Source: a virus
IMG/VR virus record: IMGVR_UViG_3300011116_000574
Span: 36,658-100,657 of that record
Length of the DNA stretch: 64,000 nt
Direction: 5' to 3' (one strand)
The position numbers were made by a program, and so were the translations under genes. Under the pieces are notes generated by a model that saw only the letters and a list, made by a program, of their open reading frames with translations, was not told the origin of the DNA and searched no databases. Shown here one piece after another: positions 54,127-63,069 of the stretch; the stretch's first letter is position 1; each line of letters starts with the position of its first letter.

Positions 54127-55083
54127 ATGAACGAAGTATATACTAAATCGGATATCCGATCAATTCTTAATGCCATAAATCTAAAAATTGAATCAGAAAC
54201 TGGACAACATTTCCTATGCCTGTGTCCATTTCATGCCAATAGAAATACCGCATCTTTTGAAATTGACTATAACAAAGGGTTGTATTTTTGCTTTAACCCA
54301 TCGTGTGGAGCAAGAGGCACATTAAATGATCTTATTAAAGAAACTACGCATCGTAACGACTTTGAAACAATTAGGTTTATTTTGGCTAACAAACAGTCTA
54401 GTTCAAATATTGATTCCGAACTTGCAGAAATATTAGACGAAGTTCCAGACTTTGTAGAGTTTCCACCAGACACCGCAGAAAAGCTGCACAATGATTTATT
54501 AAATAATAAAACAGCTCTGGAATATTTTTATTCTAGGGGCATATCTCAGGACTCCATTGTAGATTTTTATTTAGGGTATTCGTCTGTGCAGGATTTAGTG
54601 ACAGTTCCTCTGCGTTCCCCAGATGGAATGCTGGTGGGTGTTATTGGCAGATCAATTGAGGGTAAGACATTTAAAAATAGTCACAACCTGCCAAGAAACA
54701 AAACCCTATTTAATATTAATCGTGCCAAAAAGCATGGTGGAAAGATTATTGTTTGTGAGTCGTCATTTGATGCTATTCTAATTGCACAGGCGGGATTTCC
54801 AAATGTGGTTGCTACGCTAGGTGCACACTTGTCTAAAGAGCAAATTCAATTACTAAATAGATATTCATCTACAATTATAATTATGACGGACAATGATGAA
54901 GCTGGTAGAAAATTGGGCACCAATATTGCTCAAAGACTAAATAATAAAAATATCTTGTGGGGGTCGTATGATTATGGTACAATATATCCACATGAAGCAA
55001 AAGATGCAGGTGAATTAACACCAGAAGAAATTCGTCAATGTATAATCAATGCAATTCCGCATTATGAATATGCCTTGACATAA
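54127..55083 (+). CDS. DNA primase, CHC2 zinc finger and TOPRIM (318 aa)
   Basis: The zinc finger is C33-x2-H36 (CPFH) with C55 and C60 (YFCFNPSCGARG). The TOPRIM domain has IVCESSFDA (catalytic Glu, about 213) and MTDNDEAGRKLG (metal-binding Asp pair). Shorter than DnaG and without a helicase domain, so it works with the separate DnaB-type protein. The last codons contain the -35 box of the SSB promoter. Confidence 0.9.
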   Translation: MNEVYTKSDIRSILNAINLKIESETGQHFLCLCPFHANRNTASFEIDYNKGLYFCFNPSCGARGTLNDLIKETTHRNDFETIRFILANKQSSSNIDSELAEILDEVPDFVEFPPDTAEKLHNDLLNNKTALEYFYSRGISQDSIVDFYLGYSSVQDLVTVPLRSPDGMLVGVIGRSIEGKTFKNSHNLPRNKTLFNINRAKKHGGKIIVCESSFDAILIAQAGFPNVVATLGAHLSKEQIQLLNRYSSTIIIMTDNDEAGRKLGTNIAQRLNNKNILWGSYDYGTIYPHEAKDAGELTPEEIRQCIINAIPHYEYALT

Positions 55084-55104
55084 ATTACCTAAGTCTGATA
55101 TAAT
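55075..55104 (+). promoter_or_regulatory. consensus sigma70-like promoter for SSB gene
   Basis: TTGACA (overlapping the primase stop), an 18-base spacer ending AAGTCTGA, TATAAT. Strong promoter for a highly needed protein; CAAAGGAGATAT is the ribosome site. Confidence 0.85.
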
Positions 55105-55152
55105 AATAAAACAAGGGCACAGTATAGCCCATTACACAAAGGAGATATACAA

Positions 55153-55821
55153 ATGGGATTAGTTAAAGGTTTATCCGCTATGAACAAGGCTTTGGACAAG
55201 CCGTCTTATTCAGAAGATAGTCCAAAAGGTCGTTGGCTAAAGCTTAACGATGGTCAGAGTGTTAAGATTCGTTTCCTGCAGGAACTTGACCCAGACTCAA
55301 AGAGTTATGTTGCAGATGCAGGTCTTGGCTTTATTGCCGTAGAACACACAAATCCAACAGATTACCGCCGTAAGGCTCTGTGCTCTATTGAAGATCAGGG
55401 GCGTTGTTATGGCTGTGAGCAGCATCGCCGTGATCCAAAGGCTGGCTGGAAGGGTCGTAGTCGTTTGTACATTAATGTACTTGTAGATGATGGCACAGAA
55501 GAGCCATATGTTGCAATTTTCTCGCAGGGTGCAGGTCCTAAATCTGCTACCCCAGAAATTATTCAGTATGCTGGTGAAACAGGAAGTATCTCGGATGTAA
55601 TCTGGCGTTTGAAGCGCACAGGTGAAAAGACAGATACCAATTACAGCATCATTCCACTTCCAACTGCAGACATTCAGCCAGTTGATGTTACTAAGTACGA
55701 AATCATCGATCTTGAAAAGGTTGCTGTTCGTGATGTAACTTATGATGAACAAGAAGATTTTTATCTTGGTCGTTCATCCACCAATGATGATTCATCTTCA
55801 TCCTCTTCCGTAGAGTGGTAA
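55153..55821 (+). CDS. gp32-like single-stranded DNA-binding protein (222 aa)
   Basis: OB-fold pattern as in T4 gp32-type proteins: RWLKLNDGQSVKIRFLQELD at the start, an inserted zinc knuckle (C77, C84, C87, H90 in LCSIEDQGRCYGCEQH), KGRSRLYINVLVDDG, then DVIWRLKRTGEKTDTNYSII. The acidic tail (DDSSSSSSVEW) is the usual partner-binding end. It has its own strong promoter. Better codon bias than neighbours. Confidence 0.82.
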   Translation: MGLVKGLSAMNKALDKPSYSEDSPKGRWLKLNDGQSVKIRFLQELDPDSKSYVADAGLGFIAVEHTNPTDYRRKALCSIEDQGRCYGCEQHRRDPKAGWKGRSRLYINVLVDDGTEEPYVAIFSQGAGPKSATPEIIQYAGETGSISDVIWRLKRTGEKTDTNYSIIPLPTADIQPVDVTKYEIIDLEKVAVRDVTYDEQEDFYLGRSSTNDDSSSSSSVEW

Positions 55822-55828
55822 AAAACTA

Positions 55829-55858
55829 TTGACAAGTCTGGGGGACTGGTGTTATACT
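55829..55858 (+). promoter_or_regulatory. promoter with embedded repeats (glycosylase/DnaE)
   Basis: TTGACA, an 18-base spacer, extended -10 TGT-TATACT. Direct repeats ACTGGT-gttat-ACTGGT flank the -10, and GGGAC...GTCCC forms an inverted repeat around it, so a regulator could act here. Confidence 0.75.
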
Positions 55859-55888
55859 GGTCCCTCAGCACAATAGATTGGAATTAAT

Positions 55889-56383
55889 ATGCAAACTTTT
55901 TTACCTTATGTTTATAACTTTGACCTATCCGCAAAAGCTCTAGACAATAAACGACTTAACAAGCAACTGCTTGAGGGTCGTCAAATTTATGCAGCATTAC
56001 TTGGTCGCACAAAAGGTTGGGTAAATCACCCAGCAACTCGTATGTGGCGCAATCACGAAAACATGTTATATAAGTATCTTTATGCCATTATGCGTGAATG
56101 CAAACGGCGTGGCATTGCTACAGAAAAAAATTGGACTGCAATTGAAGAGCTACATGAATCTAATTGGAATCGTGGAGACAATTTAACTGTACCTGCATGG
56201 ATGGTAGATGAATCAATTGCTAACAAGATTGAGATTACTCATCGTGGCAATTTGTACAATAAGGATCCAGAGTACTACTTTGAATTTTATCGGGAATCTA
56301 AAAAGTTCCACAACTATGTATGCTGCGATAAATGTAACTATTATTGGTTTACACATAAATTAATTAACAACGAGGAGTTTTAA
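55889..56383 (+). CDS. pyrimidine-dimer DNA glycosylase-like protein (164 aa)
   Basis: The family signature is strong: MQTFLPYVYNFDLSAKALDN, KRLNKQLLEGRQIYAALLG, GWVNHPATRMWRNHENMLYK YLYAI. It is like the actinobacterial MSMEG_6728 family and distantly like T4 endonuclease V (DenV). Such enzymes excise UV photoproducts. Extra C-terminal CCDKC knuckle. Repair of sunlight damage would fit a surface-water phage. Activity is inferred from family only. Confidence 0.82.
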   Translation: MQTFLPYVYNFDLSAKALDNKRLNKQLLEGRQIYAALLGRTKGWVNHPATRMWRNHENMLYKYLYAIMRECKRRGIATEKNWTAIEELHESNWNRGDNLTVPAWMVDESIANKIEITHRGNLYNKDPEYYFEFYRESKKFHNYVCCDKCNYYWFTHKLINNEEF

Positions 56384-59300
56384 TGTCAGACTTTGTACAC
56401 TTACATGTGCATTCACACTATAGCCTTATGGATGGTCTTTGTACCCCACAAGAACTTTTAGTTGCTGGTAAAGCACTTGGTCAAAAAACTATGGCTATTA
56501 CCGATCATGGAACATTGTCATCACATAGAGATATGCAAATTGCTGCAAAAGAATTGGATATGAAACCAATTCTAGGACTTGAAGCATATATTTCTGCAAC
56601 GGATCGTTTTGACAAGCGTGATGTTAAAAAGCGTGATGATAATACTCAGGTGTACAATCACATTATTCTATTAGCAAAGGACCAAAATGGACTCAAAAAT
56701 TTACAGGCTATGTCTGAGATTGCTTGGACAGAGGGTTACTATCATAAGCCACGCATTGATCTTGAAATTCTTAACGACTTTGGTGACGGCATTATTGTAC
56801 TTTCTGGATGTATGAATGGGCTTATCTCAAAAGCCATTGACCGTGATGACATGGAAAAAGCTAGAGAGTATATGCGTTGGTTTAAAAACAGATTTGCCGA
56901 TGATTTTTATATTGAAATTCAAGCACACAATCCTGCAGATTTAAATTATAAACTACTAGAACTTGCAGACGAATTTGATGTTAAGCCAGTTGTAACATCG
57001 GATGCACACTTTGATTCCCCAGAGCAAAGGGCTTTGGAGGAAATCCTACTTATTATTTCTACCAAACCTAAAATGGACAGCGAAGCCAACTACGAGTCTG
57101 GTAAAAAGATTAAAAATATTTTTGAGCGACTTAACCACCTATACCCTGAACGACCAATCTCCTTTGAGGAAATTGATGTTTATATTCAGAGTCGTGATGA
57201 AATTAAAAAGTCTATGCTTAAGCAGGGCATTGATCGTCAAGATATTTATGACAGCACCTTAGAGATTGAATCTAAGATTGGTGAGTATGAATTTTATGAA
57301 GGTTTGGAGTTATTGCCTAAGCCTAAAAACGATGCTAATGATGAACTGCGTAAGTTGTGTGAAGAAGCATTAGATAATCTTGCTGTGCTAGATACAGCAT
57401 ATGGAACAGATTATTCTGTTAGATTGGAAGAAGAACTTGAAGTTATTAAAGATAAAGACTTTGCATCATACTTTCTTGTTGTTGCCGACATGGTTGGTTG
57501 GGCTAAAGATCAAGATATTATGGTCGGTCCTGGGCGTGGTTCTGCTGCTGGCAGCCTTGTTTGCTACCTATTGGGAATTACGGATGTCGATCCAATAATC
57601 CATGACCTTTTGTTTTTCCGTTTTATTAACCCAGAGCGTAATGACTTTCCAGACATTGATACTGACTTTATGGATAGACGGCGGGGAGAGGTAAAGGAAT
57701 ACCTTAGAACTAAGTTTAAGAATGTTGCTTCTATCTCTACATTCCAATATTTTAAAGATAAAGGTGTTGTACGAGATGTTGGTAGAACATTTGGTGTACC
57801 TCTAGGTGAAATAAATAAAGCTCTAAAAGGCATTGAAACATTTGAAGACTTGGAATCAAATCCTAATGCATCATGGTTTAGGGATAAGTATCCAGAAGTT
57901 ATGCAATATGCATCACTACTTCGTGGTAAAATTCGTGGTGTTGGTATGCATGCTGCTGGTGTGGTTGTGGCTAATCAACCAATTTCTAATTATGTGCCAA
58001 TTGAAACCCGAAAAGATCCAGATGATTCAGTATCTGGGCGTATTCCAGTAGTTGGTTATGATATGGAGCAAGCTGCCGATATTGGTCTTATTAAGCTGGA
58101 TGCTCTTGGTCTAAAGTCTTTATCTGTAATTAAAGATACATTGGACACAATCAAGGCTAGAGAGGGCGTAGAAATTAATTTAAAAACCCTGCCTCTAGAT
58201 GACCCAGAAGTATTTAAAGACCTCTCAGAGGGCTTTACAAGGGGCGTATTCCAGGCTGAGGCGACCCCATACACCAATTTGCTCATAAAAATGGGTGTGG
58301 ATAACTTTGAGGACCTTGTAGCATCCAACGCCCTAGTTCGACCAGGTGCTATGAATACCGTGGGTGGGGCTTATGTAGGTCGTAAAAGAGGCACTGAGAT
58401 GGTGGAATATGTTCATCCAATTATGCAGGACTTTACAAGAAACACATATGGTGTTATTATTTATCAGGAGCAGGTTATGCAAGCCTGTGTCCATCTTGGC
58501 GGTATGACTTGGGCGGAAGCAGATAAGGTTCGCAAGATTATTGGAAAGAAAAAGGATGCTCGTGAATTTGATTTATTTAGAGACAAGTTTGTTAATGGTG
58601 CAAGTAAGCACATTTCTAAAGAAAGTGCAGAAGATCTGTGGCATGACTTTGAGGCTCATGCTGGTTATTCTTTTAATCGTTCCCACGCTGTTGCTTATTC
58701 TATGCTTTCCTATTGGACTGCTTGGCTTAAACACTATCATCCGTTGGAGTTCATCTATTCCATTCTTAAAAATGAAAAGGATAAAGATGCCCGAACAGAA
58801 TACTTACTGGAAGCCAAAAGACTTGGAATCAAAGTTCTTTTGCCACATGTTAATGAATCAGAGTCGGGATTCAGCATCCAAGGAAACTCTATCCGATTTG
58901 GACTAGGTGACATTAAATACATCTCCGACAACATTGCATCAAAATTGATTGCAAATAGACCATACAAAAACTATGAGCATTTGCTAGAGATATCTCGTTC
59001 TAAGGGTAGTGGCATTAACGCTAGAGCAATTGAATCATTAAACATGATTGGCGGAGCAGCTTTTACAGATAATCCCCGAAAAGGAAACGAGTCAGAAAAC
59101 CTATATGAATATCTTACAATTCCAAAATTTGATATCCAGGGACTTGAGCCAAAAATTAAAGCACAAATTCAACCGCTTGAAGAATTTCTTGAAGAGGGTT
59201 GCTATGTTCTTATGGCTATGGTTCGTTCAATTAAAAAGGGTAAAGGCTGGAGTCGCGTAGAACTTGTGGATGATACAGGTGCTATTGGTATCTTCCATTC

Positions 59301-59667
59301 TGAAAATACCCAAATTGAAACTGGCAATATGTATTTCTTTTTAGTAGGAGATAATCGTATTCATCGGTATGTTAATATTGAAGATGTTATTAATAAGAAA
59401 GATGATCCATTTATTAACTGGCTCTATGCAGATAAATTAGATGTGCCAGATGAAAAATACTTAGTAGTTGATTTTACACACTACAAAACAAAAACAAACA
59501 AGATGATGGCTCACATTATTTTGTCTAATAATGAAAAAGAACTTTTGCGAGTTCTTGTGTTCCCAACACTCTATGCCAAAGCATTAGGCAAGATGAAAGC
59601 GGGTTCAGTTTGTGAGCCAATAATTAAATATGATGATAAAACTATATTCGTAAAGGAAGTAATATAA
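56383..59667 (+). CDS. dnaE: DNA polymerase III alpha subunit, DnaE type (1,094 aa)
   Basis: PHP domain at the start (FVHLHVHSHYSLMDGL, ITDHGTLSSH, AHFDSPEQR). Polymerase motifs: GPGRGSAAGSLVCYLLGITD (about 383-402), catalytic PDIDTDF (about 423-429), then YGVIIYQEQVMQ and HAVAYSMLSYWTAWLK. A helix-hairpin region (GINARAIESLNMIGGAAF) and a C-terminal OB-fold (VLMAMVRSIKKGKGWSRVEL) follow. Close to bacterial length, with no separate exonuclease domain. Coupled to the previous gene by TAATG. Confidence 0.95.
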   Translation: MSDFVHLHVHSHYSLMDGLCTPQELLVAGKALGQKTMAITDHGTLSSHRDMQIAAKELDMKPILGLEAYISATDRFDKRDVKKRDDNTQVYNHIILLAKDQNGLKNLQAMSEIAWTEGYYHKPRIDLEILNDFGDGIIVLSGCMNGLISKAIDRDDMEKAREYMRWFKNRFADDFYIEIQAHNPADLNYKLLELADEFDVKPVVTSDAHFDSPEQRALEEILLIISTKPKMDSEANYESGKKIKNIFERLNHLYPERPISFEEIDVYIQSRDEIKKSMLKQGIDRQDIYDSTLEIESKIGEYEFYEGLELLPKPKNDANDELRKLCEEALDNLAVLDTAYGTDYSVRLEEELEVIKDKDFASYFLVVADMVGWAKDQDIMVGPGRGSAAGSLVCYLLGITDVDPIIHDLLFFRFINPERNDFPDIDTDFMDRRRGEVKEYLRTKFKNVASISTFQYFKDKGVVRDVGRTFGVPLGEINKALKGIETFEDLESNPNASWFRDKYPEVMQYASLLRGKIRGVGMHAAGVVVANQPISNYVPIETRKDPDDSVSGRIPVVGYDMEQAADIGLIKLDALGLKSLSVIKDTLDTIKAREGVEINLKTLPLDDPEVFKDLSEGFTRGVFQAEATPYTNLLIKMGVDNFEDLVASNALVRPGAMNTVGGAYVGRKRGTEMVEYVHPIMQDFTRNTYGVIIYQEQVMQACVHLGGMTWAEADKVRKIIGKKKDAREFDLFRDKFVNGASKHISKESAEDLWHDFEAHAGYSFNRSHAVAYSMLSYWTAWLKHYHPLEFIYSILKNEKDKDARTEYLLEAKRLGIKVLLPHVNESESGFSIQGNSIRFGLGDIKYISDNIASKLIANRPYKNYEHLLEISRSKGSGINARAIESLNMIGGAAFTDNPRKGNESENLYEYLTIPKFDIQGLEPKIKAQIQPLEEFLEEGCYVLMAMVRSIKKGKGWSRVELVDDTGAIGIFHSENTQIETGNMYFFLVGDNRIHRYVNIEDVINKKDDPFINWLYADKLDVPDEKYLVVDFTHYKTKTNKMMAHIILSNNEKELLRVLVFPTLYAKALGKMKAGSVCEPIIKYDDKTIFVKEVI

Positions 59668-59864
59668 TGAGTGAAGAAGTACAAAATGTACAATTAACAG
59701 TAGAGCAAATTCTTGCTGCAATTTTAAATAAAATTGGTAAAACAGATTTGACGGAAGCAGAATTGTTAGCAGATTACTCCAACTATGTTGTTGCAGTAGA
59801 TCCAGTAGATGAAAAAACAGTTAGTTTTCAACTTGTAGAAGAAGGTGCTGCAGAAAATGAATAA
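59667..59864 (+). CDS. small acidic protein (65 aa)
   Basis: TAATG-coupled to DnaE. Sequence VQLTVEQILAAILNKIGKTD, LTEAELLADYSNYVVAVDPV shows helix-turn-helix spacing without basic residues and an acidic tail. It overlaps the MazG-like gene by 8 bases. Role unknown. Confidence 0.7.
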   Translation: MSEEVQNVQLTVEQILAAILNKIGKTDLTEAELLADYSNYVVAVDPVDEKTVSFQLVEEGAAENE

Positions 59865-60210
59865 TTATTTAGATAGTATTGCAAAAGATATCCATGATGT
59901 TTCTATGGACAAAGGTTTTTGGCGTAAAGTTTATATTGACGGCAGATCATATCCAGCTAAAGATATTGATTTTATGCTTGCAAAACTTGCTCTAGTTCAT
60001 TCTGAGGTTAGTGAAGTTTTAGAAGCAATGCGTAAACAGATGGATGAAGAAAAAATTGTAGAAGAGCTTGTAGATATTTTTATTAGGCTTATGGACTTTT
60101 ATCAGGGCGCAAAAAATTGCGGTTGGGTAGAGTCTTCTTTTGACAAAGTTTATGAAAAGAAAATGGGAGTAAATAAATCCCGCCCTAAAATGCATGGTAA
60201 TTTAGCCTAA
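59857..60210 (+). CDS. MazG-like nucleotide pyrophosphohydrolase (117 aa)
   Basis: All-alpha NTP-PPase motifs are present: LALVHSEVSEVLEAMRK (ExxE) and EELVDIFIRLMDFYQG (ExxD). Such enzymes hydrolyse NTPs or (d)NTP analogues, or alarmones in phages. I start at the ATG at 59857 (MNNYLDSIAKDIHD); upstream extension lies in the previous gene. Confidence 0.85.
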   Translation: MNNYLDSIAKDIHDVSMDKGFWRKVYIDGRSYPAKDIDFMLAKLALVHSEVSEVLEAMRKQMDEEKIVEELVDIFIRLMDFYQGAKNCGWVESSFDKVYEKKMGVNKSRPKMHGNLA

Positions 60211-60239
60211 AAGACAAAAATCGTTTTTTATTGTATAAT
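60211..60239 (+). promoter_or_regulatory. promoter before gene 60248 and recA
   Basis: AAGACA, a 17-base spacer, TATAAT. The ATG is eight bases after the -10, so the leader is at most a few bases. Confidence 0.55.
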
Positions 60240-60247
60240 ATAGGTAT

Positions 60248-60532
60248 ATGAGTGATGCCTACATCCTAGAGGGTATCGAAGACGATTACCTTTTAGTAAT
60301 AAAAGCGGAAGATCAAGAAACTATCTTGAGTATTATAGATAGGTTGAGCACCAGTCGCTCAAAATGGATTAAAGAACTGGCATCAATATTAGAAGAGAGT
60401 TTACATGACACTGGTCGCAGAAGAGATTCTAGCAAAACTAGACCCAAAGACACGCCAAAGAGTACAAATGGCAACAAGCGTAGACGCACAAAAACAGCAA
60501 ACACCAAGCATCGGTCTAAACCTCGCACTTAA
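60248..60532 (+). CDS. hypothetical protein with basic tail overlapping recA (94 aa)
   Basis: The first ~55 residues (ILEGIEDDYLLVIKAEDQET, ILSIIDRLSTSRSKWIKELA) look like a real folded domain. The last ~40 residues are Arg/Lys/Thr-rich and lie entirely over the start of recA in another frame (128-base overlap). The near-leaderless promoter and the coupled recA start support the gene. The tail could be real nucleic-acid binding sequence or a chance open stretch. Confidence 0.6.
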   Translation: MSDAYILEGIEDDYLLVIKAEDQETILSIIDRLSTSRSKWIKELASILEESLHDTGRRRDSSKTRPKDTPKSTNGNKRRRTKTANTKHRSKPRT

Positions 60533-61409
60533 AGGCGGGTTTGGATACGGAAGACAAATTTTAGTTTGGGGAAATAAATCAGCAGGTAAGTCATCATTTT
60601 GTTTGCAAATGATTGCTGATGCACAAAAAAATGGAAAGACCTGTGCCTGGATTGATTCTGAGGCATCATATTCTGCTGATTGGGCAGAATTGCTGGGAGT
60701 TAATTCAAGTGAATTGATTTATTCTCCAGCTAAATCAATCAACGATATGGTTGATGTTGCAGTTCAGTTAATGGATGCTGGAGTAGATATCATTGTTGTA
60801 GATTCAATTTCAGCACTACTACCAGCAATTTACTTTGAAAAAGATGGCAATGAATTAAAAGATTTACAAGACACCAAACAGATTGGTGCAGAAGCAAAGG
60901 ATATGACCCATGCGGTCAAGATGTTAAATTATGCAAACAAAAACACATTACTGGTTCTTATCTCTCAGCAAAGAAATCAATTTGGCTCTATGCATGCAAG
61001 CCACATCCCAACAGGAGGAATGGCGGTCAAGTTTTTCAGTAGTACCATTATCAAGTTATGGGCTTCGGAAGCCGAAGCTAATGCTATTAAGTCTGGTGTT
61101 CAGGTTGGCGACAAAATTATTGAACAAAAAGTTGGAAGACCAGTCAATTGGATTATTGATTACAACAAACTCGGACCACCCAATTTATCTGGACAGTACG
61201 ATTTCTATTACCAAGGAGACCATGTAGGTGTAGATGGTGTTGGAGAAGTACTTGATGTTGCAGAAATGATGGGAATTGTTCAGCGTGGCGGATCTTGGTA
61301 TACAGTAGAGGAAGAGCGTTTTCAGGGTCGTGCAAAGACTGTAGATTATTTACGGGAAAATCCTAAAGTAGTAGAAGTATTAAGGAAAAAGATTTATGAC
61401 AAAATTTGA
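60405..61409 (+). CDS. recA: RecA-family recombinase (334 aa)
   Basis: Strand-exchange ATPase: Walker A GNKSAGKSS (56-64), CAWIDSEASYSADWAELLGV, Walker B IIVVDSISALLPA, and NQFGSMHASHIPTGGMAVKF in the L2 region. Phage-type short C-terminus. The chosen start MTLVAEEILAKLDPKTRQRV fits actinophage RecA N-termini. An internal ATG at 60468 would remove a helix but reduce the overlap with gene 60248. Confidence 0.9.
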   Translation: MTLVAEEILAKLDPKTRQRVQMATSVDAQKQQTPSIGLNLALKGGFGYGRQILVWGNKSAGKSSFCLQMIADAQKNGKTCAWIDSEASYSADWAELLGVNSSELIYSPAKSINDMVDVAVQLMDAGVDIIVVDSISALLPAIYFEKDGNELKDLQDTKQIGAEAKDMTHAVKMLNYANKNTLLVLISQQRNQFGSMHASHIPTGGMAVKFFSSTIIKLWASEAEANAIKSGVQVGDKIIEQKVGRPVNWIIDYNKLGPPNLSGQYDFYYQGDHVGVDGVGEVLDVAEMMGIVQRGGSWYTVEEERFQGRAKTVDYLRENPKVVEVLRKKIYDKI

Positions 61410-61581
61410 CGATTTTATGAAAGGTTCTTTAAAAGAAGTAAAAGATTTGCAAGAACTTTTCGGAGATTATGGATGTCAAAGCTGTGAGAAGCAGACACCA
61501 AAGGCTTATTTTAATGAAAAAGATTTAGAAATTATTTGGTTCTGTGAAGATGAGCATCGTTCATCAATTAAGCTGGGCTAA
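61396..61581 (+). CDS. small zinc-binding-like protein (61 aa)
   Basis: Overlaps recA by 14 bases. Helical start, then CQSCEK, a strand pair (KDLEIIWFCEDEH) with Cys and His completing a possible C2-C-H site. Coupled by TAATG to the next gene. Role unknown. Confidence 0.7.
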   Translation: MTKFDDFMKGSLKEVKDLQELFGDYGCQSCEKQTPKAYFNEKDLEIIWFCEDEHRSSIKLG

Positions 61582-61895
61582 TGTCTGAAAGAGGAGAAGC
61601 AAAGCGTGATGGAGCAAAACTCCAAAAAAATTCTGGTCGGGGGCAATATCAAAAGGGTGATGCTACTTGGCGTAGTTTTCTTGTTGACTATAAAGAGTAT
61701 GAAAAGTCGATTTCGATTACCAAAGAAATCTGGGCAAAAGTTTGCACAGACACTTTTAAGGTCAGCAGAGAAAAATTTCCAGTACTCAAACTTATACTTG
61801 GAAGAGACAACAGCAAAACAAGATTAGCCGTAATTGAATGGGCACTGCTAGAAGAACTTATAGAATGTTGGGAAAAAAATAATGTTGATAATTGA
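61581..61895 (+). CDS. possible nuclease, PDDEXK-like (104 aa)
   Basis: The start SERGEAKRDGAKLQKNSGRG is basic. Then WRSFLVDYKEYEKSISITKE IWAKVCTDTF has the D-x-K and strand-helix order seen in small Holliday-junction-resolvase-type PDDEXK folds, and ends with helices. The neighbourhood (RecA, Cas4-like, RuvC-like) supports a DNA-processing role. Weak motif; may instead be a DNA-binding accessory. Confidence 0.6.
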   Translation: MSERGEAKRDGAKLQKNSGRGQYQKGDATWRSFLVDYKEYEKSISITKEIWAKVCTDTFKVSREKFPVLKLILGRDNSKTRLAVIEWALLEELIECWEKNNVDN

Positions 61896-61974
61896 AATTA
61901 TAATAATGTTTGGCGTTACCATAAATTGTTATGTCAATGTAAAAAAATATCTGGAGGACAAGCGTGGCGGATAA
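61882..61974 (+). CDS. possible 30-aa membrane peptide
   Basis: MLIIEIIIMFGVTINCYVNV continues KKYLEDKRGG. One hydrophobic helix and a charged tail; it overlaps both neighbours by about 11-14 bases. The ribosome site is poor, so this is tentative. Confidence 0.35.
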   Translation: MLIIEIIIMFGVTINCYVNVKKYLEDKRGG

Positions 61975-62287
61975 CATACTTGAATCGGTAAGCAATGTTA
62001 CCGAATTTAATGAAATGAAAGAGTTTATGAATGATCCAGAATTGGATGAAGCCCTAGACCTAATCATTAAATTAATTATGAAGCCAGATGTACCTGCTGG
62101 TAAATCTCCAGAACTTATTGTCAGGCTGCAAGCCCTGAGTGCAAAGTTTGCCATGTTGTCTAGATATTACACAACATTTGAAAAAGGTGGGGACTCTTCA
62201 AAAAAGAAGAATGTTTACTACACCGTATCTGATGCGTTAGATAAATTAGTAGACAGTGTAAAATATTTAGCGAGGTATGGTCTTTAA
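61964..62287 (+). CDS. helical hypothetical protein, GTG start (107 aa)
   Basis: GTG 61964 has GGAGGACAAGC upstream. Helical and acidic with a conserved-looking LDEALDLIIKLIMKPDVPAG and ELIVRLQALSAKFAMLSRYY. Small proteins of this shape precede the Cas4-like nuclease in many actinophages. Coupled to it by TAATG. Possible nuclease partner. Confidence 0.72.
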   Translation: MADNILESVSNVTEFNEMKEFMNDPELDEALDLIIKLIMKPDVPAGKSPELIVRLQALSAKFAMLSRYYTTFEKGGDSSKKKNVYYTVSDALDKLVDSVKYLARYGL

Positions 62288-63069
62288 TGGCAAGAAATAT
62301 TGTTGGAAATTTAAAATTTAGAAAGACACAAGACGGCGGGTTCGACCCAGATGTACTTGCTGAAGAAATTGAAGCTGCTTATCTTGCAGATAATAGAGCG
62401 GGATTTACACAAAAGAAAACTTTTGCCCCTTCAACTGTAGGCTATGGTCATGGTAATTGTCCCAGATACTGGTACATAGCATTTGATGGAGCAGACTTTG
62501 AAGATAATTCTGACGCTTTAGCAAAAGCAAATATGCTTAATGGAACTTATGTACATGAAAGACTACAGGCAATTATGCAAAAAATTCCTGGAAATAGAAT
62601 TAAAGAAGTAGAACGGGAGATTGTTAGTCAAGATCCACCAATCCGTGGCTTTGCAGATCTTATTGTTAATTGGGAAGATAAAGAAGTTCTTGGAGAAATT
62701 AAGTCGGCTAAAGAAGAAAACTATTCAATTAGAAAATCTGCGATGAAAGGTTCTGGAAACCACCAGCTACAATTGCTACTCTATATGTACATTGAAAAAA
62801 TTGATCAAGGATTCTTTTTGTATGAAAACAAAAACGATAACGAAATGCTTATTATTCCTATCAACATGACCGACTCAAACAAGAAACTAATTGAAGATAC
62901 ATTAGATTGGTTACGCAAGGTTTATGCTAATTGGGAAAATCAAACATTACCAACAAGAGCATTTACTAAAACTCAGTCTGCTTGTAAATACTGCCCTGTT
63001 AAAAAGGTGTGCTGGAAACAACTTGACGAGGGTGAAGTTGAAATAGAAGCGATGGTGCCACCTAAATGA
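62287..63069 (+). CDS. Cas4/RecB-like exonuclease (260 aa)
   Basis: PDDEXK nuclease with H90 (GTYVHE), D124 (GFADLI), E137-x-K139 (GEIKSA) and Q160 (HQLQLL). Four cysteines C58, C233, C236 and C242 (GNCPRYW, CKYCPVKKVC) fit the [4Fe-4S] cluster of Cas4-type enzymes. It probably resects DNA ends for RecA. There is no CRISPR array or Cas1/2 here. Confidence 0.9.
   Translation: MARNIVGNLKFRKTQDGGFDPDVLAEEIEAAYLADNRAGFTQKKTFAPSTVGYGHGNCPRYWYIAFDGADFEDNSDALAKANMLNGTYVHERLQAIMQKIPGNRIKEVEREIVSQDPPIRGFADLIVNWEDKEVLGEIKSAKEENYSIRKSAMKGSGNHQLQLLLYMYIEKIDQGFFLYENKNDNEMLIIPINMTDSNKKLIEDTLDWLRKVYANWENQTLPTRAFTKTQSACKYCPVKKVCWKQLDEGEVEIEAMVPPK

Noticed and set aside
55297-55752. 151-aa minus-strand frame
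   Set aside because: Antisense to the SSB gene, Cys/Ile/Thr-rich shadow without ribosome site.
57564-57833. Minus-strand frame of 89 aa within dnaE
   Set aside because: Shadow of the conserved polymerase active-site region with no start signal.
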